From Pseudomonadota bacterium (lineage in GTDB: Bacteria; Pseudomonadota; Alphaproteobacteria; Paracaedibacterales; CAIULA01), in NCBI GenBank assembly GCA_021804455.1, contig JAJZHT010000073.1, forward strand, positions 1-6,458: 6,458 nt of DNA, given 5' to 3'. Below are positions 1 to 6,362 of this stretch, piece by piece. The position numbers were made by a program, and so were the translations under genes. Every line of letters begins with the position of its first letter. Position 1 is the stretch's first letter. The notes below the pieces were generated by a model. The model had not been told where the DNA came from. It did not search any database and was given only the letters and a program-made list of their open reading frames with translations.

Positions 1-198
1 GTCTCTGATCTTCGACCGCTTAACTCCCCTGTAAAGGGGACTCTCTATGAACGTCGCGTCTCAAGAGGCGCCTCCCTTATCCTCTTTTTTATTGATTCAG
101 TCCTATACCAAAGCTTTCTTTACGGTTTACCTCTCGCTAAAACGATCTTATTGAAAGCACGCTATACAAAAGCAGAAAGTTTTTTGGTTTACGGATAA
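1..198 (+). CDS. 3' end of an unrecognised protein gene (partial, enters from left edge)
   Basis: Reading from base 1 in the first frame gives 65 sense codons before a TAA at 196-198. The other five frames are all closed by stops in this stretch. There is no in-frame ATG, so the start must lie left of the window. The tail has a hydrophobic stretch (about residues 24-52, beginning GASLILFFIDSVLYQSFLYG) between basic segments, and ends KAESFLVYG. This could be a membrane-associated C-terminus, but I do not recognise the family. The last 10 bases overlap the end of the converging dsbD gene, a layout typical of real neighbours in compact genomes. A 65-codon open run can also occur by chance, so this is a moderate call. 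Confidence 0.5.
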   Translation, partial: VSDLRPLNSPVKGTLYERRVSRGASLILFFIDSVLYQSFLYGLPLAKTILLKARYTKAESFLVYG

Positions 199-1937
199 GA
201 TAATTTTTCCAACGCTTCCACCAAAAGTGTGGGAGTCAAAAGAGTTGGCAAAATCTGCGGCTTTTTGTTTTTTCCGTACAAAACATAAAGAGGAATGCTG
301 GTTCGTCCATACTCAGCCAACGCCCGGGTAATCAAAGGGTCGTGATGGGTCCAATCCGCGCGAAGAGTTACAATATTCATTTTTTTAAGGGTTTCTATAA
401 CTTTGGGATGATATAAAGCCATCTTTTTATTAATTTGACACGTTAAGCACCAGGTGGCCGTAAAATCGATAAAGACCATTTTCCCTTCATCCAAAGCCTG
501 CTGCAGCTTTTGGGCCTTGTAGGGTTGCCAATCAAGGGTGGACTCTGAAGGTAGAGAACCTAAGGAAAGACCTATCATCGCCACAGGACTTACCATAAGA
601 ACCGTTCCTATAAGGCGGGATAAAAAACGGACCTTGAACGAACGATAAGGAACGGCCCATCGTCCCCAGATCCAGCCCCCTAAACCCATTGCCAATAATC
701 CTATAAGAATCTTAAGAACACTGTCCAATCCTTGTTGGTGGCCGATAATCCACAACAACCAAATAACCGTTCCACAAAGAGCAAATCCCAAGAAATGTTT
801 TAAACTTTCCATCCATGCCCCTGGTTTTGGTAAAAGCTTGGCCAATGAAGGAACCAAGCAAATTAACAAAAAGGGCATAGCCATCCCCAAACCAAGACCC
901 AAAAAGATTAATAACCCAATTTGCCACGATTGCGTTAAAGCAAATCCCAGCGCTGTTCCCATAAAAGGCGCTGTACAAGGCGAGGCCACAACACAGGCTA
1001 AAACACCGTTGCTGAAGGTTCCCAATAAACTATGATGGTTTTTAGAAACCTGGAATCTGGTGAAAATAACCCCCATTTCAAAGACTCCCCACAAATTGAG
1101 GGCCAAGACCCAAAATAGACACGCCAAACCAAAAACAAACAGAGGAGACTGCAACTGGAATCCCCAACCCAATTCTTGTCCACCGGCTCTTAAGCCTAAT
1201 AAAACAGAAGCTAATATTAGGAAACTCATAAGAACCCCCCCCGTAAAAGCCCAGCCGTGATACCGTAAGTAAGAAGGGTTATTTTGAGGTTTCAAAAGAT
1301 CCAGAATTTTCAAGGATAAAACGGGCAAAACACAAGGCATTAAGTTAAGAAGAATCCCTCCCAAAAAAGCACATAAAAAGGGGATCAACCAATCACCGTC
1401 GTATTCTGGATCATCTTGATTAACAATCTTTTCTAACCAAATATTCAGTTGATCGGGATTGACAAGATTCGTCGGATGCAACAAATCTAAACTCAGTTCA
1501 CTTTTCCCCGGAATACAGGTTTCCTGACACGCCACCCAACTTATATCGGCCTTGAATACAGACTCTTTTGGTGAGAGGGGTTTTTCAAGAAGAACCTTCA
1601 CCAAAACCCACACTTCCTTCTCATAAACATAGCTTAGGATAGAATCTTGTTCGAGGCATCGTGCCGTTGGCCACAAAATTTGGATGATTTTTAAATTTTT
1701 TGGGGGGGTCCAATGAATGTGCATCGACGCCCCCATCTCATCCGTATTAGGAGCATAAAGATGCCAACCGGGTTCGATGGTAAAACGAACGGCCAACCAA
1801 AAAGGCTCCCCAACTTTACAAGAAGGGTTCGAGCAGGCTAAATCGACGTTCACTGTGGGATGTGCCATGATCTCATGAGAAGGGAATAACCAACCTGTAA
1901 TGAACAGCCATAAAAAAATTAGCGTTTGTTTTTTCAT
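189..1937 (-). CDS. dsbD: Thiol:disulfide interchange protein DsbD (three-domain, ScsB/DsbD type)
   Basis: This inner-membrane protein carries electrons from cytoplasmic thioredoxin to periplasmic thiol-disulfide proteins. The 582 residues show all three DsbD parts. A signal peptide (KK, hydrophobic core, likely cleavage after IMA at residue 25) leads into a periplasmic N-terminal domain with the GWHLYAPN motif (57-64) and the redox pair C137/C141 in WVACQETCIPGK. The membrane domain (about 183-460) has its two redox cysteines in LMPCVLP (C202) and SPCTAPF (C321). The C-terminal thioredoxin-like domain has WCLTC (C497/C500) and a cis-proline in TSIPL (P549). Length is close to that of E. coli DsbD. 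The ATG at 1937 is chosen because it gives the full signal peptide; its ribosome binding site is weak. An additional C35/C40 pair sits just after the signal peptide. The gene diverges from tyrP and its end overlaps the converging frame at the left edge. Confidence 0.95.
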   Translation of the reverse strand: MKKQTLIFLWLFITGWLFPSHEIMAHPTVNVDLACSNPSCKVGEPFWLAVRFTIEPGWHLYAPNTDEMGASMHIHWTPPKNLKIIQILWPTARCLEQDSILSYVYEKEVWVLVKVLLEKPLSPKESVFKADISWVACQETCIPGKSELSLDLLHPTNLVNPDQLNIWLEKIVNQDDPEYDGDWLIPFLCAFLGGILLNLMPCVLPVLSLKILDLLKPQNNPSYLRYHGWAFTGGVLMSFLILASVLLGLRAGGQELGWGFQLQSPLFVFGLACLFWVLALNLWGVFEMGVIFTRFQVSKNHHSLLGTFSNGVLACVVASPCTAPFMGTALGFALTQSWQIGLLIFLGLGLGMAMPFLLICLVPSLAKLLPKPGAWMESLKHFLGFALCGTVIWLLWIIGHQQGLDSVLKILIGLLAMGLGGWIWGRWAVPYRSFKVRFLSRLIGTVLMVSPVAMIGLSLGSLPSESTLDWQPYKAQKLQQALDEGKMVFIDFTATWCLTCQINKKMALYHPKVIETLKKMNIVTLRADWTHHDPLITRALAEYGRTSIPLYVLYGKNKKPQILPTLLTPTLLVEALEKLSYP

Positions 1938-2031
1938 GATAAGTGTGGCACGTAGTAAAGCGACTTGGCTTATAGCTTAGCGGGTTATTGTTTAACTTTT
2001 AAATGAATTTTTAAGTTTTGATAGGATTAAT
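1938..2031. promoter_or_regulatory. Divergent intergenic region between dsbD and tyrP
   Basis: These 94 bases must carry the promoters of both flanking genes unless transcription reads through. On the minus strand a TATAAG box (1969-1974) is a possible -10 for dsbD, about 30 bases before its start, but no good -35 is seen. On the plus strand no pair close to consensus is seen for tyrP. An imperfect AT-rich inverted repeat lies at 1994-2017 (arms AACTT..AAAT and ATTT..AAGTT with a two-base mismatch), just before the tyrP ribosome binding site, and could be an operator. Its function is inference; no known TyrR-type box is evident. Confidence 0.35.
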
Positions 2032-3249
2032 ATGGAAAAGGCTGCTTCCACGAGTCGTATGATGGGTGCCATCCTTATGGTGGCGGGAACAACCATCGGT
2101 GCTGGAATGTTAGCTTTGCCTATAACCTCCGTCTCCATAGGATTCTTCAATAGTGTTTGGCTTTTGGTTAGCCTTTGGTTTCTGATGTGTTTTACGGCCC
2201 TTGTGACTCTTGAAATTAATCTTCGCCTCAGAAAAACTTCTTCAGAAGCAGGGATTAGTATGGCAGGTCTGGCGGATCAATCGTTTGGAAAAGGCGGTCG
2301 GTGGATAGCTTCTGTTAGCCTGATGATTCTTTTTTATGCTTTGCTTGCGGCCTACATTACGGGGGGAAGTTCTTTAATTAAAGCCGGTTTAGACAGCAGG
2401 GTGGAAGGAAACATTTCATTTCCCACTGTGGCCTTATGTTTTACCGTGTTTTTGGGGGCGTTAATTAACTGGCATGTTCAGGCTGTGGATTATGCCAACC
2501 GTTTTTTTTTCACATCCAAAATCGTGCTTTTTTTATTGATGGTTTGTTTTTTGGCTCCCTTTATACGGATTCAAAATCTTATGCATTCTTATGAGAATGT
2601 TTCTGCTTTTGCCGTGGCTGTTCCTATCTTTTTTTCATCCTTTGGATTTCACGGTAGTATCCCAGCGTTAATAAATTATATTGGTCCTCACCCCCGATCC
2701 TTACGTTTGGTTTTATTGATAGGAAGTTTTATTCCCCTGATTGTTTATCTTATCTGGCAAACAGTCACACTGGGCGTTTTACCTTTAGATGTTGCTCAAG
2801 AGGCTATTGCTACCCAAGACCTTGCCGTTTTCATTCATCATTTAAACCAAATTTCTCAGTTTCCTTTGTTATTTTTGGCAACCAGTCTTTTTACTTTCCT
2901 AGCAATTGTAACGTCCTTTTTGGGGGTCGCGTTAGGCTTGTTTGAAGCTGTCGCTGAAACTTTGCGATGGCCCATTCAAACACAAATACAGCGGTTGAAA
3001 GTGTCTTTGTTGACCTTTTTACCCCCCTTATTTTTTGCTCTTTTTTATCATAATGGTTTTATTATAGCCTTGGGATATGCAGCAATTGGCCTTAGTTTTT
3101 TAGCGGTTTTGATGCCTGTGGCGATTGCCTTTCGGGAAAGATCACGAACAACTTCTGCTTATCAGGCAGCAGGAGGTTATCTGGGGTTAATGGTTGCGTT
3201 TGCTGTGGGCATTTTGGTCATTGTCTTTGAAATTATGAATCGTTTTTGA
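2032..3249 (+). CDS. tyrP: Aromatic amino acid permease, TyrP/Mtr (HAAAP) family
   Basis: An inner-membrane, proton-driven importer of tyrosine or a related aromatic amino acid. At 405 residues it is nearly the same length as E. coli TyrP, and about 11 hydrophobic segments run from end to end. Family motifs are clear: VAGTTIGAGMLALP (17-30) in the first membrane helix, FSSFGFHGSIPALI (about 201-214) in the middle, TSFLGVALGLFE (294-305), and FLPPLFFALFY followed by GFIIALGYA near the C-terminus. The start is supported by AGGA at 2023-2026, five bases upstream of the ATG. The family also includes tryptophan-specific Mtr and TnaB, so the exact substrate cannot be read from sequence; the motifs look most like TyrP. 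A run of nine T (2502-2510) lies within the frame. The gene appears monocistronic: 67 bases separate it from the rhodanese gene, which has its own ribosome binding site. Confidence 0.92.
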   Translation: MEKAASTSRMMGAILMVAGTTIGAGMLALPITSVSIGFFNSVWLLVSLWFLMCFTALVTLEINLRLRKTSSEAGISMAGLADQSFGKGGRWIASVSLMILFYALLAAYITGGSSLIKAGLDSRVEGNISFPTVALCFTVFLGALINWHVQAVDYANRFFFTSKIVLFLLMVCFLAPFIRIQNLMHSYENVSAFAVAVPIFFSSFGFHGSIPALINYIGPHPRSLRLVLLIGSFIPLIVYLIWQTVTLGVLPLDVAQEAIATQDLAVFIHHLNQISQFPLLFLATSLFTFLAIVTSFLGVALGLFEAVAETLRWPIQTQIQRLKVSLLTFLPPLFFALFYHNGFIIALGYAAIGLSFLAVLMPVAIAFRERSRTTSAYQAAGGYLGLMVAFAVGILVIVFEIMNRF

Positions 3250-3316
3250 AAAAAATAATAAAGCGTTATTAAATCTAAGTTATAGTTAAGCATATTTTTC
3301 TTTAAAGGGATTTGCC

Positions 3317-3745
3317 ATGTCTTCCTTTGAAATTATCGACGCAAAAGAACTAAGTCATGTTGACCTTCATCAGGGAATTATTCTTGATGTCCGTACAGCG
3401 TTAGAACATGCCGAGAAACATATTGCCCTAGACCATGTCCATGTACCCTTAGACCAGCTTAATCCTTCTGATTTTATGAAGCACCATGGATTGGATGAAG
3501 GTTCCTGCATCTATATCTTATGCCGCAGTGGTAAACGAGCTCTACAGGCGGCAGAAAAATTTGCAGCAGCAGGGTACTTGAACGTTAAAATCATTAAAGA
3601 TGGCCTTATAGCTTGTGAAGAATGCGGCCATGAAATAAGAGGTTATGGCGTTTTAACCAAGACCCCTCATGAGTTGAAAAGCCCCCTATCTTTAGAACGT
3701 CAGATTCGAATTACGGCTGGTTTATTCATTGTGATAGGGCTTTAG
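3317..3745 (+). CDS. Rhodanese-domain protein, truncated by an in-frame TAG
   Basis: A 142-residue product with a rhodanese domain at about residues 4-110. It has the LDVRTALEHAEKHI segment (23-36) and an active-site loop CRSGKRA with catalytic C69, which would carry a persulfide in sulfur transfer. A further CxxC (C100/C103) sits in ACEECGH after the domain core. The start has a strong ribosome binding site, AAAGGGA at 3304-3310, six bases before the ATG. The protein ends abruptly at SLERQIRITAGLFIVIGL, which is the beginning of a DUF2892 membrane domain. The same frame continues after the TAG with the rest of that domain. The product as read should therefore keep the enzymatic domain but lack most of its membrane anchor. 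It could still be an active rhodanese, a decaying gene, or a gene read through at the amber codon. Confidence 0.85.
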   Translation: MSSFEIIDAKELSHVDLHQGIILDVRTALEHAEKHIALDHVHVPLDQLNPSDFMKHHGLDEGSCIYILCRSGKRALQAAEKFAAAGYLNVKIIKDGLIACEECGHEIRGYGVLTKTPHELKSPLSLERQIRITAGLFIVIGL

Positions 3746-3952
3746 CTTGGAGCTTTTATCCATCCTCTCTTTAGGGTTATCTCGTTATTTTTTGGCTGTG
3801 GTTTAATTTTTTCGGGTTTAACAGGGTGTTGTGGTATGGGGCGGATTCTTGCCAAAGCGCCTTGGAATCAAAAATATACTTGTTCAGATTTGGAGTGCTT
3901 TGACCATTCCGGTCATCCCAAAGTTAAACCTTCCGCCAAACAAGAAAAGTGA
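3746..3952 (+). pseudogene. Severed C-terminal DUF2892 half of the rhodanese gene
   Basis: Directly after the TAG at 3743-3745, with no frame change, 68 codons run to TGA at 3950-3952, followed at once by a second stop, TAA. They encode the remainder of a DUF2892 domain: LGAFIHPLF, a glycine-rich helix (GCGLIFSGLTGCCGMG, residues 160-175 of the joined frame) and the family-typical end LAKAPWN. A polar tail follows with C189, C194, H197 and H200, possibly a metal or redox site. The joined product would be 211 residues, about the usual size for rhodanese-DUF2892 (YgaP-like) inner-membrane proteins. No start codon with a ribosome binding site precedes this piece; the only ATG, at 3836, is too late. 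It is therefore expressed only if the TAG is suppressed. The good conservation implies a recent nonsense change, a sequencing error, or readthrough. Confidence 0.8.
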
Positions 3953-3978
3953 TAAAAAGGATCCTTCCCAGAGCTTTC

Positions 3979-4007
3979 TTTCCATAAAGAGTCTCATAAC
4001 ATATCCT
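3979..4007 (+). promoter_or_regulatory. Candidate promoter for the prs-like gene
   Basis: TTTCCA (3979-3984) and TATCCT (4002-4007) are separated by exactly 17 bases and each matches four of six consensus positions of a sigma-70-type promoter. Transcription would begin roughly 35 bases before the ATG at 4048. A short inverted repeat, TATCC-TAT-GGATA (4002-4014), overlaps the proposed -10 and could be chance. This is a weak pattern-based call. Confidence 0.3.
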
Positions 4008-4047
4008 ATGGATACGTTCGTCCTTTCCAACTTTTTAAGGTTGTCAC

Positions 4048-4941
4048 ATGCAAAAAATACTGATAGGCCAAGGGCATCCCTTATTAGCACAAAGTCTCGC
4101 CGATCGTTTGCAAGGACAGGTTATTCCAACAACCCTTACCCTCGACTCTCAAGGCGAGTTATTGCTATCTTTTGATACTCACCAACTTACCCATCAAGAC
4201 GTCGTTATCATCCAATCTTTAATACCTCCCCTTCATAACTGTTTGATGGAGGTATTTTTATTAACTCATGCGGCAAAATCGGCTCAAGCTCGCTCGATTA
4301 CGCTTGTATTGCCCTACTATGCCTATGGACGTCAAGATCACCCCACTTTAGATTGTACAGGTACAGCAGCGGCTCTTCTTCCTTCTCTTTTCAAGGCTGC
4401 GGGAGCTGATAGGTTGATCACTGTCGATGTTCATCAACCTTCCCTTTTCAAAGACAGTTCTTTATCTATAAAATTTCTTTCGGCTGTTCCTAAGTTTACT
4501 GAAACTTTATCTTCCTGTATATCTAACACGGTTATCATCGCTCCTGATCAAGGTGCGGTCGAGAGAGCGAAAAATATGGCCTCCCAGCTTCAGGTCCCTT
4601 TAGTTTGTCTCAACAAAAAACGAGGTAAAAGGAAAATAACCTTTGATCTGGTATCAGGGTATGTTCAAGGAAAAACATGCTATTTAGTGGATGATATTTT
4701 GGATTCAGGTCGTACGATTTGTTCGGCGGCTGATTTTTTAAAAAAACACGGTGCTCAATCTGTTCAAGCTTTTGTTACCCATGGACTCTTTGCCAAGGGA
4801 TCGATGCAGCGTATTCAAAAGTCTTTTCTATCCAGTCTTACGGTCAGCAATAGCGTGCCGCCCCCCAAGTCTTGCAGTTCAAAAGTTCATTGGTTGGACA
4901 TCACCTCTTTATTAGCAAAATCACTTTACCTTTCGAAATAA
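4048..4941 (+). CDS. prs: Ribose-phosphate pyrophosphokinase (PRPP synthase), diverged
   Basis: Predicted to transfer pyrophosphate from ATP to ribose 5-phosphate, making PRPP for purine, pyrimidine, NAD, histidine and tryptophan synthesis in the cytoplasm. The 297 residues follow the Prs order. DSQGELLLSF (33-42) stands where FSDGE is usual. Then come DVVIIQSL (51-58), LME (66-68), YYAYGRQD (90-97), DVH (127-129), IAPDQGAVERA (164-174), a basic KKRGKRK loop (190-196) matching the catalytic KRR flexible loop, and the PRPP-binding VDDILDSGRTICSAAD (214-229). Key residues R95, H129, D167, D215, D216 and D219 are present. The FSDGE motif, the GG of the SPDxGG motif and the DLHxxQ motif are altered, and the protein is slightly shorter than the usual ~315. 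It may be a second or unusual Prs. The start has AAGG at 4037-4040, seven bases upstream. Its end overlaps the converging SemiSWEET gene by 16 bases. Confidence 0.85.
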   Translation: MQKILIGQGHPLLAQSLADRLQGQVIPTTLTLDSQGELLLSFDTHQLTHQDVVIIQSLIPPLHNCLMEVFLLTHAAKSAQARSITLVLPYYAYGRQDHPTLDCTGTAAALLPSLFKAAGADRLITVDVHQPSLFKDSSLSIKFLSAVPKFTETLSSCISNTVIIAPDQGAVERAKNMASQLQVPLVCLNKKRGKRKITFDLVSGYVQGKTCYLVDDILDSGRTICSAADFLKKHGAQSVQAFVTHGLFAKGSMQRIQKSFLSSLTVSNSVPPPKSCSSKVHWLDITSLLAKSLYLSK

Positions 4942-5180
4942 ATCTTCATTACCAAAATAAAACCCGCAAGAATCAACGTCAGGATATTAGCAAGGATAAC
5001 TGCCCAGGATCCAATCCAATAACCATAAAGAATCCAAAGAAAAACACCTGTACAAAAAACTGCGTACATGGCCAAGGAAATATCACCGGTTGAGCGGGTG
5101 CGCCAAACACGAAAAACTTGGGGCAAAAAGGATAACGTGGTTAACGTTCCGGCTATCAGGCCAACAATTTCACACAGCAT
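4926..5180 (-). CDS. SemiSWEET sugar transporter (MtN3/PQ-loop family)
   Basis: An 84-residue, three-helix inner-membrane protein. SemiSWEETs work as dimers that let small sugars move across the membrane by facilitated diffusion. The PQ motif (P20-Q21) closes the first helix in TTLSFLPQVFRVW. TGDISLAMY follows, then W49 in VFLWILYG and N65 in ILANILTL. These match the tryptophan and asparagine that line the sugar pocket in the structurally known Leptospira SemiSWEET (its W48 and N64). The length is as expected for a single repeat unit, so the gene is complete. Its ATG lies inside the end of the GT9 gene (11-base overlap) with its own ribosome binding site, which implies cotranscription and translational coupling. 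Its 3' end overlaps prs on the other strand. The sugar carried cannot be told from sequence. Confidence 0.9.
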   Translation of the reverse strand: MLCEIVGLIAGTLTTLSFLPQVFRVWRTRSTGDISLAMYAVFCTGVFLWILYGYWIGSWAVILANILTLILAGFILVMKIYFER

Positions 5181-6165
5181 GTTCTGACCCTTTTCCAGAA
5201 AAACGACACCATTGCTGTTGCAGAACCGACCAAACGGCCTCGACCGTTAAACTTTTCATATAACAATCTTGAGATTGGTGAGAAAACCCTGGAGTGTTTT
5301 TTAATTGATCATAGGTTTGGGGAATACGAATAACACGATTGATCACGGTACCTGTTCGATGATAGGCACCATCATAAGGACCATAATTCTCCTCTCTAGA
5401 GGGACCAAACAAACCAAGGGTTGGTATTCCTACAGCGGCTGCCATATGCATCAGCCCTGAATCATTTCCAATAAATAAAGTGCAGTGCTGTAAACAAGCC
5501 GCAATTTGTCCCAGATCAAGATTAGAGTCCATCAAAGAAATAAAGGCGGAGGATGGTAACCCCTGCAAGAGAGGTTGGATCATGGTTTTTTCATGAGGAG
5601 CCGCTATAATAACCACTTTAGCCTGGGGATAAGTTTGACAAAATCTTTGGGTCAAAGCGGTAAAACATTCAATAGGCCACTGTTTTCCAATCCAATTTGC
5701 AGCAGGCGCCATCGCCAAATAGGGGGTGTTATGAGGAAGAAGTTCTTGCGCCACCTGTAACCGAGCCGGTGAAAACCATAAACAAGGCGACGTCGTAGGG
5801 ATACCCACCCTAGCGGCAATTTGATCAACCTTGTGTCGTGTATCGTGGGCCTTTTGACGCCAAACGGAACGACGCCGACAACGAAGCCCATAGCTTACAA
5901 GAGATCCTCTTAAATCGATGACCCAATCCCAAGTTTTCCCCTGAACCTGTCGCCACAAATTTAACCAATGTTTCCCATGTTTTTGTTTCGGGAAGACAAT
6001 CATCTTTTCCAAAAGAGGATAATCAGAAAACAGAGAGGCTGGTAAAGGGTCTACGGCGATCGTAACACGCGCGGTTGGATAATGAGCATGAATCCAATCC
6101 AAAACACCGGTTGTTAAAACAGCATCACCAATACGACTGCATGTGATAAAAAGAATATTTTTCAT
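5170..6165 (-). CDS. Glycosyltransferase family 9 protein, heptosyltransferase-like
   Basis: GT9 enzymes such as WaaC, WaaF and WaaQ add heptose from ADP-heptose to the LPS core at the cytoplasmic face of the inner membrane. The 331 residues are full length for the family. The N-terminal half opens with ILFITCSRIGDAVLTTGVL (D14 at the place of the catalytic aspartate of WaaC) and has DLRGS (84-88). The C-terminal Rossmann half has APAANWIGKQWP (153-164, K161 at the place of the conserved lysine), then FIGNDSGLMHMAAAVGIP (231-248) and LFGPS (252-256) for nucleotide-sugar binding. A late DCYMKSLTVEAV segment (70 to 81 of the last 101 residues) matches the CM..I..E.V ending common in this family. 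Acceptor and exact donor cannot be assigned. The start at 6165 gives the complete N-terminal motif; no strong ribosome binding site is seen. It is the first gene of a two-gene unit with SemiSWEET. Confidence 0.9.
   Translation of the reverse strand: MKNILFITCSRIGDAVLTTGVLDWIHAHYPTARVTIAVDPLPASLFSDYPLLEKMIVFPKQKHGKHWLNLWRQVQGKTWDWVIDLRGSLVSYGLRCRRRSVWRQKAHDTRHKVDQIAARVGIPTTSPCLWFSPARLQVAQELLPHNTPYLAMAPAANWIGKQWPIECFTALTQRFCQTYPQAKVVIIAAPHEKTMIQPLLQGLPSSAFISLMDSNLDLGQIAACLQHCTLFIGNDSGLMHMAAAVGIPTLGLFGPSREENYGPYDGAYHRTGTVINRVIRIPQTYDQLKNTPGFSHQSQDCYMKSLTVEAVWSVLQQQWCRFSGKGSEHAV
5188..5192 (-). promoter_or_regulatory. Ribosome binding site of the SemiSWEET gene inside the GT9 gene
   Basis: On the minus strand AAGGG ends seven bases before the ATG at 5180. 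It lies within the last codons of the upstream glycosyltransferase gene, whose TGA (5170-5172) falls just past this start. The site supports both the chosen start and translational coupling of the pair. Confidence 0.65.
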
Positions 6166-6270
6166 AAGGTATACTTAGAATTGTCAGAAAATTTATATTC
6201 AATATTAATTTTGGTAGCTCTTATTGTAATTTTTTAATAACTGTATTTTTTTCTGAAGAAATGCAATCTT

Positions 6271-6306
6271 TTAACTTTTTATTAATCTTAGTTAATAAAA
6301 AGTTAA
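6271..6306. repeat. Perfect 15-bp AT-rich inverted repeat
   Basis: The left arm TTAACTTTTTATTAA (6271-6285) and right arm TTAATAAAAAGTTAA (6292-6306) are exact reverse complements around the six-base spacer TCTTAG. The arms contain only one G:C pair, so RNA folding energy is low. DNA-level roles (protein-binding operator, cruciform) are as likely as a terminator. On the plus strand T-rich sequence follows, but no plus-strand gene ends nearby. It lies about 105-140 bases upstream of the GT9 start. Confidence 0.85.
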
Positions 6307-6319
6307 TTTCCGTTTTTTC

Positions 6320-6356
6320 CACCCCCCACCCCTTGCCTCCCTTAACGGGAGGGGGG
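6320..6356. repeat. G/C-rich palindromic element, REP-like
   Basis: A C-rich tract (6320-6332, CACCCCCCACCCC) leads into a hairpin with arms CCTCCC (6336-6341) and GGGAGG (6347-6352) around TTAAC, followed by more G (to 6356). Such CCTCCC-N5-GGGAGG cores next to CACCCC tracts resemble interspersed palindromic repeats seen in many proteobacterial intergenic regions. Neither strand has a T-run directly after the hairpin, so it is not a typical intrinsic terminator. Being part of a repeat family is inference, since only one copy is visible here. Confidence 0.55.
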
Positions 6357-6362
6357 CTACAC

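Noticed and set aside
21..72. Hairpins TCCCCT-GTAA-AGGGGA and GCGTCTC-AA-GAGGCGC as a dsbD terminator
   Set aside because: On the dsbD strand no T-run follows either stem, and both lie more than 100 bases past the stop, inside an open plus-strand frame.
712..1260. Several 60-90 codon frames within dsbD on both strands
   Set aside because: They are shadows of the dsbD gene, whose signal peptide, redox cysteines and domain order are unambiguous.
3246..3272. TTGAAA and TATTAA as a promoter for the rhodanese gene
   Set aside because: The spacing is only 15 bases in a very AT-rich stretch where such hexamers are common by chance.
3884..4090. A 68-codon minus-strand frame
   Set aside because: It lies antisense to the DUF2892 tail and the prs start, has no family resemblance, and no ribosome binding site was identified for it.
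3831..4175. A 114-codon plus-strand frame between rhodanese and prs
   Set aside because: It is out of frame with, and overlaps, both the DUF2892 remnant and the start of prs, which have clear family motifs; its own sequence is low in recognisable structure.
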